A stretch of 64,000 nt of DNA from NCBI RefSeq assembly GCF_949628265.1, contig NC_088789.1:5324886-5388885 (forward strand), written 5' to 3'. The notes beneath the pieces were generated by a model, which worked only from the letters and a program-made list of their open reading frames with translations, did not search any database and was not told the origin of the DNA. Positions within the stretch are counted from its first letter, which is position 1, and each line of letters starts with the position of its first letter. The stretch is from Cloeon dipterum (taxonomy: Eukaryota; Arthropoda; Insecta; Ephemeroptera; Baetidae). The position numbers were made by a program, and so were the translations under genes. Shown here in pieces: positions 45,301-57,500 of this stretch.

Positions 45301-48193
45301 ATTGCACGACGCAGGGCCGGGGAAAAAATAACGACTCCGTGCATCGGTGAAGGGCTCGCGGCTGATATTATTTATGCAAGCCGCTTACTTTCCGCCGCTT
45401 GAACTGCGCTCTCGGATTGTTATGCGCGCGAACATAGTTGCAGCAAGACGTGAACTTGTTGATTGCGCGCGGCGAGCACGCTCATTTTCTCGGATGGCAA
45501 ATCAATGAAGGCCATCCAAGGAATTTTTGTCCTGGCAAGGAATGAGCCGTGCTCCTCTCGGTGGCTGGATATAGAGACGCGACCGAATTGTCGAGAGGGA
45601 AGGCGGAAAAACGAAGGACATGCGTTGAGCGATCGTTTGAATTTTTAGAAGTGTTCTCTCCACAAAACTATTGCGGAGAAAAAATAATCAGACGTGTTCT
45701 GATAGTGCGAAAAATTAAATCACACTCAATGTTCTAGCTGACTTGAGATACTGGAGGCCATGACATTCCGGTGCAGAGGTCAAATCTAGTGATAAAAAGA
45801 TTTTATTTTTTCCTCGTTTCTTATTTTTACTCTGCTTCAACTTTGTGTAGCAGTTTTTGTCTTGGACATCAATTTTTAGTCAATGGTCAAAACATGTTCG
45901 ACTAGCTGACGCCACCTTGACTATGTGACAGGTGGGAAACAGATACAATAAGCTTTATAGGCCCCCAGTCAAAACTAAAGCTCAAATCTGCGGCAATCTT
46001 TCGTATCTGAAGATTGTGGATGCCTGGAACTAAGCTTCATAAATGTTATCAGTTATCACTGTGACTCAATGCAGTGAAGGAATGGACAAAGCACCGTGAA
46101 ATAAAATTATCATTCGCTCTGGAAAATCCAATGAGCAATCTCTAAAATTAGCACTTAAATGCTTTGAAATTGACTTGCAACCTTTAGAGATTCAACGTGC
46201 AAGTTTTATGTTGCGCAACAGGGAATCGCTGCTGGAAAATTCAAATGAGTGTGCCACGTCAACAAAGGGGGCGGCTAACGAGACCCTTTTCCACTCGCTC
46301 GACGCTTGAACCATCAGTAGGCCGTCATCCTGGCGATAAGCGCGCGCGTCCGTGTCAGATAGGTCTCTTTGTGCGTGAATCACCCTTTCGCAAAGACAAC
46401 AGCCGATTCCTTGCGCCACGCTCGCACACACGCACACACACACACATGGTTGCTTGCGAAGCTGCCGGATTAATCAATTAGTCAGTCAGTCAGTCGTTCA
46501 CGCTGGCTTGGAAAATGAGCCGCTCAGCTGGTGGTGTTGCAGGCCTTGGAATTTTTCTTTTATTTCGACGCTGTCCGCAAACCGGTTGATTCAATCGTAA
46601 ACACTTTGATTCCAGTCGCGCGTTTGCGAAATCACATATCAATCAAAAACATTTCTGTTGTTGTTTTTGTCGATTACGACGTTCTACGAAAAGCGCTGTT
46701 TCTGTTTAGTCTTTCCTGCGCTCGCGGACTCAAACTAGATTACAATCAATCTGCTTCCATGAATGTTTCTAACAAAGGCGGAAATTTAAATAGACGCAAA
46801 ATATATAAGGAACTCAATAATCCTGTGAAGAGAACTTTGACTTGAATGATTGTTTCTTGAAAATGCGCCACCTATAGATTTCTTGTGTGTTTAACCTGGC
46901 TACGATTTCCAATTAAAGCTGTCGATTGGAACAAACCTGTTAAATACCGAGAAAAGGTATTTACGATCGCGAGAGTCAGTCATCTCGCAGCCTTGAAATA
47001 AATTTCCAGCTTTGCAGGCTGCTGCCGGCCGGGCATAATTTCTCATGCAATGAAAATTGCCCCTTTGCCTTCGAATCGACGCTGCGCAGCGCATTATTCC
47101 CAACAATCGCGTGAATAATTACGCACGCACAACATGACGAGAGAACTAATGAAAGACTTGGTTTGGTTTATTAGTAATCTGAAAAGCAAATAATTTGCAG
47201 GCAAGCACACTCACTCATATGTGTATTCGATCCGCGATTGTGAGGTGTCCCGTTGAACCAACCATTCATCTGAGTCCTTGACTCGTGTAATGAAGAAAAA
47301 ATAACCGCTTGCAACACAATATGCACATAACAAGCCGCTGCTGGTATAAAACCGGCCGAGCGGTGTTAAATGTCCGCCGCCAACATCAGCAGCTCTTTTA
47401 AACGAGAGAAAAACTCAGCTTTTGCATCGAGCCACTCTGCAACAACAATTGTTAGGCAGGAATTTTCCATTTGCCCTGCTGTTTATTCGAGGCTTAAACG
47501 GACTGATAACGCGGACGGAATTATGATGCGCAGTAAAACGCTGATTGTTTAACCTCTATGCTAGGAATAGAAAGACGCGTTGTGCCGAAAGCCACACAAG
47601 AAAGCTTAAATCGTAATGCACGTGTGTGTAATGTGTATTATTGACCGATCGCACGCGAAAATGCGGAGAAGGTGGCCTGACCCACATAAGGCAAAATGTT
47701 GGAAGTGAATATATATTTCAATGCCGGTTGCCAAAACACGCTGCCAGGAAAAGGCTACAATTTAGAAACGATCTGTTTTGTGTTTGCAAGTTCCTGAAAA
47801 CATAGCTAAGCAAATCGGGGTCATCGGACAGCTTATTCAGACTCGTCCGATAATTCGACCTGAAACCACATCAGTGCAGTAAAAATAGGTCTTCATCCGG
47901 TGTCATAATCGACAAAAGTTTGGTACTAAAAATAAGTAATCTCTTTTATGAGAGCTCAAGGAAGTGTAGCCTCGTTCTAAATTAAGCTACGGCGCGATCC
48001 TCCAAAGCGAGATGAAAACATCAACATGTGATGATCATCACAGAGCTACGCATCAGTATCGTTTTCTCTGGCTCATCTCGCGGGCTAATCGCGAGGGGCT
48101 AGCCAACGCATCGGCTTTCACTTTTCGCACGGCTCTGCTGAGGAGCGTGCTGGTAAAGAGTGACAATCGGCACCAAGGCAGTGGTGGACGCCC
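42380..48193. other. par-1 intron, non-coding
   Basis: Nearly 6 kb without a supported gene. It contains a (CTG)7 run near 43122-43142, an interrupted CA repeat near 46422-46446, and many short frames of no evident meaning. Enhancers are likely but cannot be located by eye. Confidence 0.5.
43122..43142. repeat. (CTG)n trinucleotide run
   Basis: About six to seven CTG/GCT units in a GC-rich patch of the first par-1 intron; non-coding here. Confidence 0.75.
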
Positions 48194-48430
48194 TTGGAAC
48201 GCAGCAACGAGCGCGTTGCCCCTTCCTCGCCTCGACCGACCGGCCGACCGAACGAACGGGTTGGAGCGAGTTTAGTCAGTCGGTCCCCTACCTTGCTCGC
48301 TTCGAGAGAGAGCAAGCGGCGGCGTTTGTGTCGTGTGTTGCGTGTGTGTGTGCTCGCGGTGCCGGCCGAGGAGGAATCGCATCGGCTGGCCAAGGTGGCG
48401 TCGTCGACGGCGTCCGGTCACGCCACCCCG

Positions 48431-48760
48431 ATGTTGCTGCCCAAGGAGGAACCGGCGGCGGCCGAGGCATCGGGCAGTGGCGGCGCCAAGCGGCGCCACA
48501 GCTCGATCGTGCCGCTCGCCTCTTCGGTCAAGGGTCAGGTGCTGCGTCTGCTACAGCGCACCAAAAGCACCAGGAGGACTGCCTCGCCGTCCACCAACTC
48601 GCTCAGAGCAGACAAGCCGGCCATGCTGACCACACCGGCCGCCGCGCAGGACCAACAGGTGGAGCCGCCGCACCGGCGCAGGGCGGCCACCGTCTCCGAC
48701 TCAGGCGGCTCCGCCAGGTACTTGTCCTCGGAGCGACGCCGCGCCAGGACCAAGCAACAG
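48431..48760 (+). CDS. par-1: par-1 alternative first coding exon B
   Basis: From the ATG at 48431 (MLLPKEEPAAAEASGSGG) to a donor at 48761, 110 codons, ending ARTKQQ in phase 0. The product is basic and Ser/Arg-rich (RTKSTRRTASPSTNSLR, HRRRAATVSDSGGSARY), unlike the flanking AT-rich DNA, and contains many potential phosphorylation sites. The frame is open up to 48194 (MERSNERVAPSS), so an earlier start is possible; the codons before 48431 look like low-complexity 5' UTR. Would join 60189 in frame. The context is GC- and CpG-rich, consistent with its own promoter. Confidence 0.6.
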
Positions 48761-51700
48761 GTCAGTTCTCGGACCGGCGGCGTTTACTTATAACTACCGA
48801 ACTAGTGCTCTCGGTCAGGCGTCAGGCGGTGAATCACTAAATTGTCGAGACTGTCGTAATCGTAACGAAAAACATGAATTCGTGGGTGTAAATTCTGTAC
48901 AGAGAATATAACTCTTGAGCTAAATTGAGTTGTACAAAGCTTAAAGGCGAAGATAATATATGTCATGCTAACTGAATATCCCGCAAATGAACGTGCGTCA
49001 CTGTTAAAATTTTCCTTGTTGCTCAGTCTGCCCTCTTAGCGATAAGGAAAATGAACAACTAACTGCCCTACCTCATTCTGCTGCCAAAGCAACGTATATG
49101 ATCCAGGTGAATCAATACGAGTGCTGGCATTGCGCTTGCTTTTCAAACGACTTATCCAAACTGTGATAAGCAGGAAAACAATTAATAGCCCTTTTGCCTT
49201 CTGCTTTAATAGAACAATTGATATTCACAGCACCCGCGCGGATGGTCTATACGGATGGCGGAAGTGGCAACCATTTGTGAAAAGAACAAAACGGCCGCTG
49301 CGGAATCGGTCATAAAACAGTCCCGAGACCAAGGCGAAAACAATCATTTCCATGGAAATTATTGAGTACTTTGACTGTCGCGAACGCTCAGCTAGTAAGG
49401 CTCAACTCGTGCAGAAATCGGGACTGCGTTTCCGCTAGTAACTTTTGTATGTGTGCGAGTGCGAGCTGTCATGCACAATTGCTATAATCGGCAGCAATTT
49501 CCCTTGAGTGCAGCTGCTGGGGGGAAAATAACTGTGTCATTCCTGTGTGATCAAATCGCACGGGCGATTGCACTCGCCCTGCGGACGTGTGCATGCGCAC
49601 CCTTGGATTCGGGAAACATAGATGGGCGGCCCTCGTGCAGTGAAATTAAATTATTAGAGCCGCGCCGAGTTAGAAACAGAGAGACGCCCTGCTTATTTCG
49701 TCAGTGACGTCAGCGGCAACAATATATCTGCATCGAGCACATACACAATCACACGGGCACGCTCGGCAACAAGCTCCGCGCGCTCGCCCACCACCGCTCC
49801 AGATTAGCACATTTTACTCTTCATTTCACATTGTCTGCGTTACAAGTACCATTGAGAAATTTTGTAGTCAACCTAAATTAGAATTGTTGTCGTCCTTAAG
49901 AAGCTCTTAATTGCTAATGCGCGTAGAAAGTAAAAATAGAGAATGCTTTAAATTATTGAAATATTATCTTCATTATTGACAATGAGGTAGTTAATCAAAA
50001 CATGATTTTAGTTGCATAATTTCATTATATTGACAATTTCTAGATATCATAATAGATTTAACGATGTTGACGTTATGCCCATACAGAAAGATGTTTCAAA
50101 TTTTCGACTTTAACCTGTCGTATCGCGCGGGTGGATGCATTTGCAGAGTGGCGGCCGTGGCGGGTCATGACGCACACGACACAGTAGATTCGCTCGTGTC
50201 AAGATCGTGCGCTGATCGTTTCGGATTCATAATTACTCACGCAAACAACTTCATTAAATTCCGCAATTGCGTTCGTGGATTCCAATGTGGTTCGTTTGAT
50301 GAAAAACAAAACAAGTAATCTGTTAACCTCGGCGGGAAACACGCGTGACGATGACACTACTTATGATTTTTTTTTCAGTTTTTTTACCCCATTCTGCTAT
50401 ATCAAAAAAATCTAATTAATTAAAAGTACAATAGTGCAAATATTTTGTCTTTCAAACATTAGTGTCTGAAATAAAAGTCAAATCCGCGTAGACAATTAGA
50501 CACGAGAGGAGAGCCCGCAGAGCGTCTGCCAGATAGCTTGCCTGTCCTTGGAATAATTGCCAGTCGTTAGAACACCATCGATTCGTTTCAAAAACACCTG
50601 ATCCTTTGTTTGACATTCCTGTGGCCAAGAATCGAGTTGTTCGTCTTGGTGCGTTAAATTGCGAACCAACCCTCGGTGGGCGGGTGGGTGTGAGAGGTGG
50701 CTAGGAAAACAGCCGTCGAACGGTCGGTGCTGTCGCCATAAACTCTTTGCGAGCGGTAAATTTGTACGTTTGAAGGAAGGTGAGTGTTTGTGCGAGCCGA
50801 CTGATCAATATCCGGCCGGCGAGAACACAGAGAGCGTGACCTCGCACCACATTCGCGAGCGGCGGAAAACAGTGGCCATTCCTTTATTTGGGCCTGAACC
50901 AAAATGAGAAGCCAGCCTTTCGCGTCAGTGTCCATCCAAATTTGAGAAGACTCGTCGTGCGGCCTTGCAAGGTGCTTTCTGGAACCCGGGAGAAACAGAG
51001 AGAGACCTTGCTTGCCGACGACCACTTGACAAATTGTGATGCTGGCAATGAGCGTGTGCTGTTGACGTCAACCGGCCGACTGCATGCTAAACACTCGCTC
51101 GCGGATTCTCTAAAAATAGCTCCGCTTTCGGAAATCGGTGCCAAACGCGCGCATATCCTTAAAAGAGAATAAATAAATAAACAATGCATGCATAGCGAAA
51201 GTTGAACATGCCGTCAATTTAATCACTGTGAAACTGATACCAGCAGCATCCTTGACTGCCCACAGCCCTGCTGCTCGATATTTAAAGTTATATAATCCAC
51301 TTGGGTAACCGCTTGTCATCCTACTCATTCATGACGTGATATAATAAATAATTTCATCTCGCATCCACACTGCGGCTCAAGGAATTTAACATTTTACTCT
51401 TCTTTGTAGAGAGCAAACAGCTTAAGATTTCAAGACAACATAACTTATTGGTTATGAAAATAATATTGAGTCATTGATTGAGAAATAATTGGGATTGTGC
51501 GGCCGAATAATATTTCTGTTCTTACAGATTTCTGCTTGCGCCTTGTAATAGAATCTGTGACTCATGAATCATGAAATAAGTAAATATATTACCTTAATAA
51601 GGGCAAATGTTTGTTTCTTGTAAGACTAACATAAGCCAATCGTTTAAATCAAAAGACCAACTATTTTAAACCATCTCTGATGCAATGATTTTGATCGACA

Positions 51701-51980
51701 CCTGCGTAAAATTCTTCAGTAGTTTGACTAGTTTGTAGTTTAAATTTTTATCCCATTGATATTTCGTCATCACTTTATCACGTTGTTTACAATTTAATGT
51801 TTTGAAATATTAAATTGCTGTGAGATCAGTCTTTCGTCAAACTTTCCACACTCATTTGTTGTGGATTATATAATCGGGAAAATAATAGTCAAGGCAGCAG
51901 TCTGGCCCACCATTTAGCAGCCCTTGCTCGCGGGGTGCAAACGCTGTTGGTGAAACTCACTCAATCAGTTTGGGCGGGTG
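48761..51980. other. par-1 intron, non-coding
   Basis: About 3.2 kb. GC content drops again; only incidental frames. A CpG-containing patch at 50640-51100 is open on both strands but has no splice-supported exon. Confidence 0.5.
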
Positions 51981-52088
51981 ATGAACGTGTCTGAGGAGCA
52001 GTCGGCCGGTCTGAAACTGCCGTCAGTGCTTTCGACCCTGCGCTGGATATTTTTCGGCAGCAAAGACGAAGTGTCAGCTGACGAGCAG
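51981..52088 (+). CDS. par-1: par-1 alternative first coding exon C
   Basis: 36 codons, MNVSEEQSAGLKLPSVLS through STLRWIFFGSKDEVSADEQ, ending at CAG|gtaaaa in phase 0. It differs from exons A, B and D by a short hydrophobic stretch (LRWIFF) that could act as an amphipathic membrane or partner contact. Joins the exon at 60189 in frame. Two ATGs are adjacent (one codon earlier is GTG). Confidence 0.55.
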
Positions 52089-52808
52089 GTAAAAAACAGA
52101 AATTGTCGAATTTGTTTCCGCATAGAAACGCATCGCCCGCCGAACAAACAATACATGCGCGAAATCGTACAAAGCTGTGCTTGCCAACCTTTGTGTGGCT
52201 TCTTTACGCGCCTGAAGCCTTCTTTTTCTCTTTTTCCGCCGACCCGTTTTGTTTTATTTCAACTCGTTCGGGAAAAGTGCAGGTTAATTAGCTGGTTGAG
52301 CCGAGCTGTCAATAACCGCGCGCGCGGTTTAATTGCATTTTGCACGCTCCAAGTGTCATTCGTTTCGACGCGCTGCCTTCACATGTGGATCAAACGAAAC
52401 ACACAAGAGGTCCTCCCGTAAATTCGTTAGCTTTTATTGACTTTCGGCCTCGAATCATCCGGTCCCGTTAGTCTCGTGGCAATTAGAATACCTCAAGTGG
52501 CAATACTAATAATAATGCCGGGACCAACAATGCAGTTTGGAAAGAGAGAGGAGAAATTTCTCCCGCTGGCGGATAGATGAATGACTAATGGCCGCTGCAC
52601 CGCCCGAGGTAACTTTTTCTCGTAGGACACAGACAATCGGTCGATTATTAGCGCGGTGAGCCGCGGAAAAATGTAAACTCTGCCATGGGAATGCACTCTG
52701 CGTTCGTTAGTGGCTTATGGCTCGATCCAGCCGTACAGTTATGCCACCTCGCTCGCTCGCTACTGAGGCTGGAATGCACGCCAAACTGCGCTTGGCCTTC
52801 TTTCTCTT

Positions 52809-52809
<1 letters not shown>

Positions 52810-52879
<70 letters not shown>
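52810..52879. repeat. (CT)35 microsatellite
   Basis: Pure CT dinucleotide run of about 70 bases, between par-1 alternative exons C and D. Likely length-variable between individuals. Confidence 0.95.
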
Positions 52880-52883
<4 letters not shown>

Positions 52884-54002
52884 TTCTCTCCTCTATCACC
52901 GCAGTGGTAGCGGAGCACAGTTTTTGGTGCGTTTTTGCCTTCAACAAACACAAAAAGTTAGCTGAAACAAAAGGCCTCCGCCGACAGTGTTGTGTCCCGA
53001 GTGACTATTTTGGGAGTTAATCACGAGACGGCACGCGAATTAACGCGCTTACTGCTGGAAAGAGTTGTGAAAACCTCCTTGCAACTCTGTTGAGGGACTT
53101 GCTTTATCTGCGTTGAGAAAATTCCCAGACGACAATAGACATAATTCGCGTTACACCGTCTCGTAGTCAAGATTTCAGCTTTGTCAACGAATCAAGTTAA
53201 AATACGGCACACCCATTGGCCGTTCTTGGAAGCAAAGAAAGCATAAAAATTCGCCAGGTTGATTGGCACTGGTGTCAAGCAATTAGCAGCAATCATATGA
53301 CTTGCGCTTTCGAGTGTACAGATAAAGAGCCCTCTGCAATTTCACACACCAATCAAGAGTCATTTCAGCCGGCTTGCAAAAAAATGGGAGTTTCTTTTTG
53401 AGTTTGGATTCCAATATCGCAACAAATCCCAATCATAACTAATGCAATCCAGGCTTTATCTTGAAATAAAAACAGCTTTTTTTAAAGGTTAGAATTCATA
53501 GATAGGAATGTTTTGATGACACGACGAGACGCTGTTATTGACTGAAAAATATACGAAAACACTTACGCAGCTATTGATTTACTAGAGAGTGATAGATATT
53601 TTCAAAAATAGAGTAATATTTTCCTTGGGAACGCAGCCAAAATACGACTGTGAATGCTCACTTTTTGGTTTGAAAACGCTTGCGTGTATATGTGTGTGCC
53701 ATATGTGCGTGTAGTGTCGTGGTGCTTGAGCCGTCCGAAACGGGTTCTCGTGCGGGGGCCACTGCATCTGGAGTGGCTCGTGGTGTGATCTTTTTATGCT
53801 TCTGGTTTTATATCTCGTCTTTGGGCTCTATTTCGGTGGCTCCGAAAATAAGGGGTCTGCGCCAACGTTCTTGGGATGTGAATAGGCCTGTTGCCGACTT
53901 ATCTTATCAGTGATAAGCGTGCGAGCGAGGTGCGGTGCTTGTGCTTCGTCCGTCCGATTCTGTCTGTGGCTGCTTCTTCTCCTCTCTTGCCTGTTGCATT
54001 GC

Positions 54003-54055
54003 GCCAGCCAGCCAGCCAGTCAGCCAGCCAAGCCAGCTAGGAGGCAGGCAGGCAG
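54003..54055. repeat. CCAG/GGCA short tandem repeats
   Basis: Imperfect CCAG units (GCCAGCCAGCCAGTCAGCCA) followed by AGGC/GGCA units, just upstream of alternative exon D, probably in its 5' UTR. Confidence 0.7.
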
Positions 54056-54182
54056 ACCTGGTGGCCCGCGGCGAGCTTACGGGACCTTCTTCGTCAGGTC
54101 GGTCTGCTTCTTCAGTCGCCGCGATGCAGCTCTCGCGCTCGGAGCAGCTTCCTCCTTTGCTGACTCGTCATCGTCGGTCGGA

Positions 54183-54542
54183 ATGAGTTCGTCGACGGCC
54201 AGCGGCCGGACGGTGCCTAAGCGGCAGCTGTCCCGAGACACGGAGCAGCGGGTGCGCAACCTGCAGCGGGAGCGCCAGAGTCAGACGGTGGCGATCCGCC
54301 GCAAGGCTACCCCCGTCTCGGTGGTGGCACCCGCAGGGGTCAAGGCCGCGCCCAGACGCACCCCCACCTTTTCCGGACACGATGCGGACGTGCCACCGAC
54401 CAGACCAGCTCGCAAGGTGTTGTCCGTCAGCGAAGTGCCGCCGTCGGACAGTCCACCAGCGGCCCTGACACCCGCCAACGCGACCGGCGCCACGCCCCTC
54501 GGCCTACCGCCCAGACATCCCGCCGAGCAGCAGGACAAGCAG
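54183..54542 (+). CDS. par-1: par-1 alternative first coding exon D
   Basis: 120 codons from the ATG at 54183 (MSSSTASGRTVPKRQLSRD) to CAG|gtcggt in phase 0. The product is basic, Pro- and Ser/Thr-rich (QRVRNLQRERQSQTVAIRRK, RTPTFSGHDADVPPTRPARK, LPPRHPAEQQDKQ), intrinsically disordered by appearance. It joins the exon at 60189 in frame. The frame is open far upstream (to 53910), but those codons run through the CCAG repeats and look like UTR. GC- and CpG-rich surroundings suggest a separate promoter. The longest of the four N-termini. Confidence 0.65.
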
Positions 54543-57500
54543 GTCGGTGTGCAGGTGGACGTTCCAGTTGTTGCTGTCCCACAGTGTGTGTCCGTGTGTG
54601 TCGTCGACGTCGTCGTGTCCCGTTGTTCGTTCCTTCGAGTACGCGAAAGTTTGGCGAGCGAACCTTCCCAGCCGAAAACCGAAGCACTTTTCTCGGAATT
54701 GCGTTCGGAACCGGTTTGCGGGCCAAGTGCTCACATTCAAATCAAAGTCGGCGGATGGCTTGTGCTCCCCTGCTGTGGACTTTTCCCGTTCAATTACCGT
54801 GCTGTCGCATTTTTACGCAGTCGATAAGAATTGATAAGTTGAGAGTCCCGTTTCCTTGACGACCGAATAATTGCAATTTGGGTTTTTGGTTTCCGAGCCG
54901 CTTCCTTAAATTATCCTTAAAAATATTCCTCTCCACTCGGCTTCAGTACGCTATGGAACAATATTTTCGCCTAGCAATGTGTTTAGTTGAAGCAGCTGGC
55001 GCGCCGCTTGCTGGAGTCCGTCCGTCCGCCGGTCGGTTTATTAAGGACACGGTGCACCACATTTTAAGTGGTGATTACGTGCTGCTGAGATCTCGGTGCA
55101 GCTGGCGGCAAGTCTAAAAGTGGGCGCGATGATAAGTCTTCTCTTTTTATCTGGTCGGCCGGTGTCGCGCGCGCTCTGATTAAATGGCTTGTTTGTTTTG
55201 CTAGATTTGGCGGAGTAATTGGCTCCTAATACGGCAACTGGCGCGATCATTGTATGCAGATATATTAAATAAGGATAGATAATGAGCCGGGTGGCAGAGA
55301 AAGATGGCTTAATTACGTCCCAATTCACGGACAAACGCTTGGAAAAGAAGTTTCCCTGCGCGTGTCGCTTCGATCTTGCGTCTCTCGTGGATGGGGGCGT
55401 TGACCTCTCGCGAATTCCGCCCAAAATGATAGGGTCATATGCTCGCCGTCGCGTAACCGCAGCCCAAGCCCCCAAAAGTTGCTGCCACCCCGACCGAACA
55501 AACCCCTGGCCCCACCGGGTCCGTTTTACCGTCGCCGTCGTCGTCGTTCTCCAAAATGGCGCGCGGTTATTTGACCCAGTTTCGCCTGCTGCTTGGTTCT
55601 CTCGCTCGCGGCCGCCGAGAAAAAGCGGGCATGCACCAGTAATTCTGCAAAGAACGCGCTCGCGCTCAATGAGAGTTTAATTAATTTCGCCACCGGTCAC
55701 TCGCCCGAGACCGGCCGGCCGCTGATTCTTCCCTATTATTCCATCTTTTCATCAAAGTCGGACGGAATTGGCCTGACCGAGTGGATGCGACATGCGCGCG
55801 CTCGGCCAACCGCCGTGTGAAAAAGTGCCGGATAGAGAAAAAAGGCCCTCGGCCGCCCATGAATAAGACATCAAGGCGGCTTTGTCATTGTTGGGCAAAC
55901 AGGCATATAATTTTTAATTGGGAGCGCTACTTGTCGCCCAGCACAGGCGATCAAAGTTCAAGCGCACAGGTTGACTTCTTGTTCCCAATGATACCTCGTT
56001 GTGAACAAAGCTGATTTCATTTTACTAAAATTAATTACGGCTGAAGACTGCTTTTTTATAGAAGCAGTTATTCACACTTAATAAATCTTTTTTTTAACAA
56101 ATTCAATCGGCTGCTAAAGTTGCCATTCGGATTTTTCAGAAGATTTCGCTCAATCAAAGTGAATCAACATTTTCTCCCTCAGCCAGTATTTCATTCACGA
56201 TTTGTTGTTGTTTGGCGAAAGCGTTTATGTGTGAGAGATTCGAGGCAAAGATTGGCGCGCAGATATGCGTGCATTAATTGCTAATTCCATTTAAGCCACG
56301 CGCGTGGATGAGTGTTTCCGCATTGCGATTGTCTTGTCTTTCAAATCGACCACTTAGCAAATTGGCCAACTGGATTATTCTCATTTTCATCGCAAACATG
56401 CTTCGAATTGCTTTAAGTAGAAACTAACGCACCGCGTACGCCATATTATCGTACAAAGAGCGGCCAACTCAACGTCAGTCACTCTCATTCTGCCGCTGTT
56501 TACGCTAGCTGGAGCTATTTGCGGACTCATTTGTGTATAATAAGCAAGCTAAGCCAAGCACACAAAACGAACGCTGCAGAGCGTGCTTGCAACCTGGAAG
56601 CCTGCGCTAATCGCCAAATATTTGGCTGCCCAAAAAAATCTGATTCGATAAACACACGGATTGCTCAATTTCAAGGCGGTTGGGGTTGCCACTGCTTACA
56701 ACGTGTTGGTGCGAATTCCTAGAAACATGCAACGCTTTTTCCTGGTTTCTTTCTTCAAATGCGCCACTCCTTGGTTATCGATAACAATGTTTCAATTAAT
56801 TCGTAAATTTATTTTATTCCAACTCATTACTGATTTACTTAAAATGGTAGTAAATTCAAACAGAACTGAAACGTGATTAGATTATAAATTCTCGTCATGT
56901 TTTGCGGTGATTTGTCAGCTGGGCACCGCTCAAAAAACCACTTGTCAGCTTTGCTAGTGTGTCGAATCGTCGCGGAAAGGCCGAAGCTGTGCGCACACGG
57001 CAGGGAACGCGGGGTGTGCAGCTGCTTGAGTTGCAACACGCTCGGTGCGGGCCGAGCAAGGTCGCGCGCCTGACTCAGTCCATCAGTCAGACAGCCGGAT
57101 TAACCTTTAGCCTTTGACCGTGCGCTGCAGGCGTCACGTGTCGAGTGGCAGCGAGTGCATTCGGCCGGCTGCCCATGTTCGCCTCGTTCCGACTCGTCCG
57201 TCCGTCCGTCGTGTGTAGAGCGTAGCGCGCGGGCGCAGCGGCTGCTGCTGCTCCTTGAGCTGCTCTCGCGCGTATTGATTCCAGCGCCGAGCCGAGCCAG
57301 TGAGCACAGAGCAGCAGCAGCAGCATCGAACCTCGCCCTCGTCCATCCGTTCGTTCGCTCGCTCGCTCGCAGCCCTCGGCGTCCGAAGGGGGCACCAGCC
57401 GCAGCAGCCCTTGGGCCGCCGTCCGGCCCGTCCGAGCGGCTGGATGCGGTAGACCAAGACGGCGTCCACCACCGGCCGCCCTTCCAGGCACCACCCCCGC

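Larger units (their letters stand above)
52089..54182. other. par-1 intron with long CT microsatellite
   Basis: About 2.1 kb. Holds the (CT)n tract at 52810-52879 and a CCAG-rich stretch at 54003-54055. Charged 'Arg-Glu' or 'Ser-Leu' frames here are translations of the microsatellite, not proteins. Confidence 0.6.

Noticed and set aside
52648-53020. Apparent Arg-Glu or Ser-Leu repeat proteins
   Set aside because: They are direct translations of the (CT)n microsatellite and its flanks.
53910-54182. Upstream extension of the par-1 exon D frame
   Set aside because: Open frame runs through CCAG repeats with no family resemblance; the ATG at 54183 is the better start.
55282-55680. 132-codon plus-strand frame in the last par-1 intron before the kinase exons
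   Set aside because: GC-rich region, no phase-0 donor at its end and no recognisable sequence.
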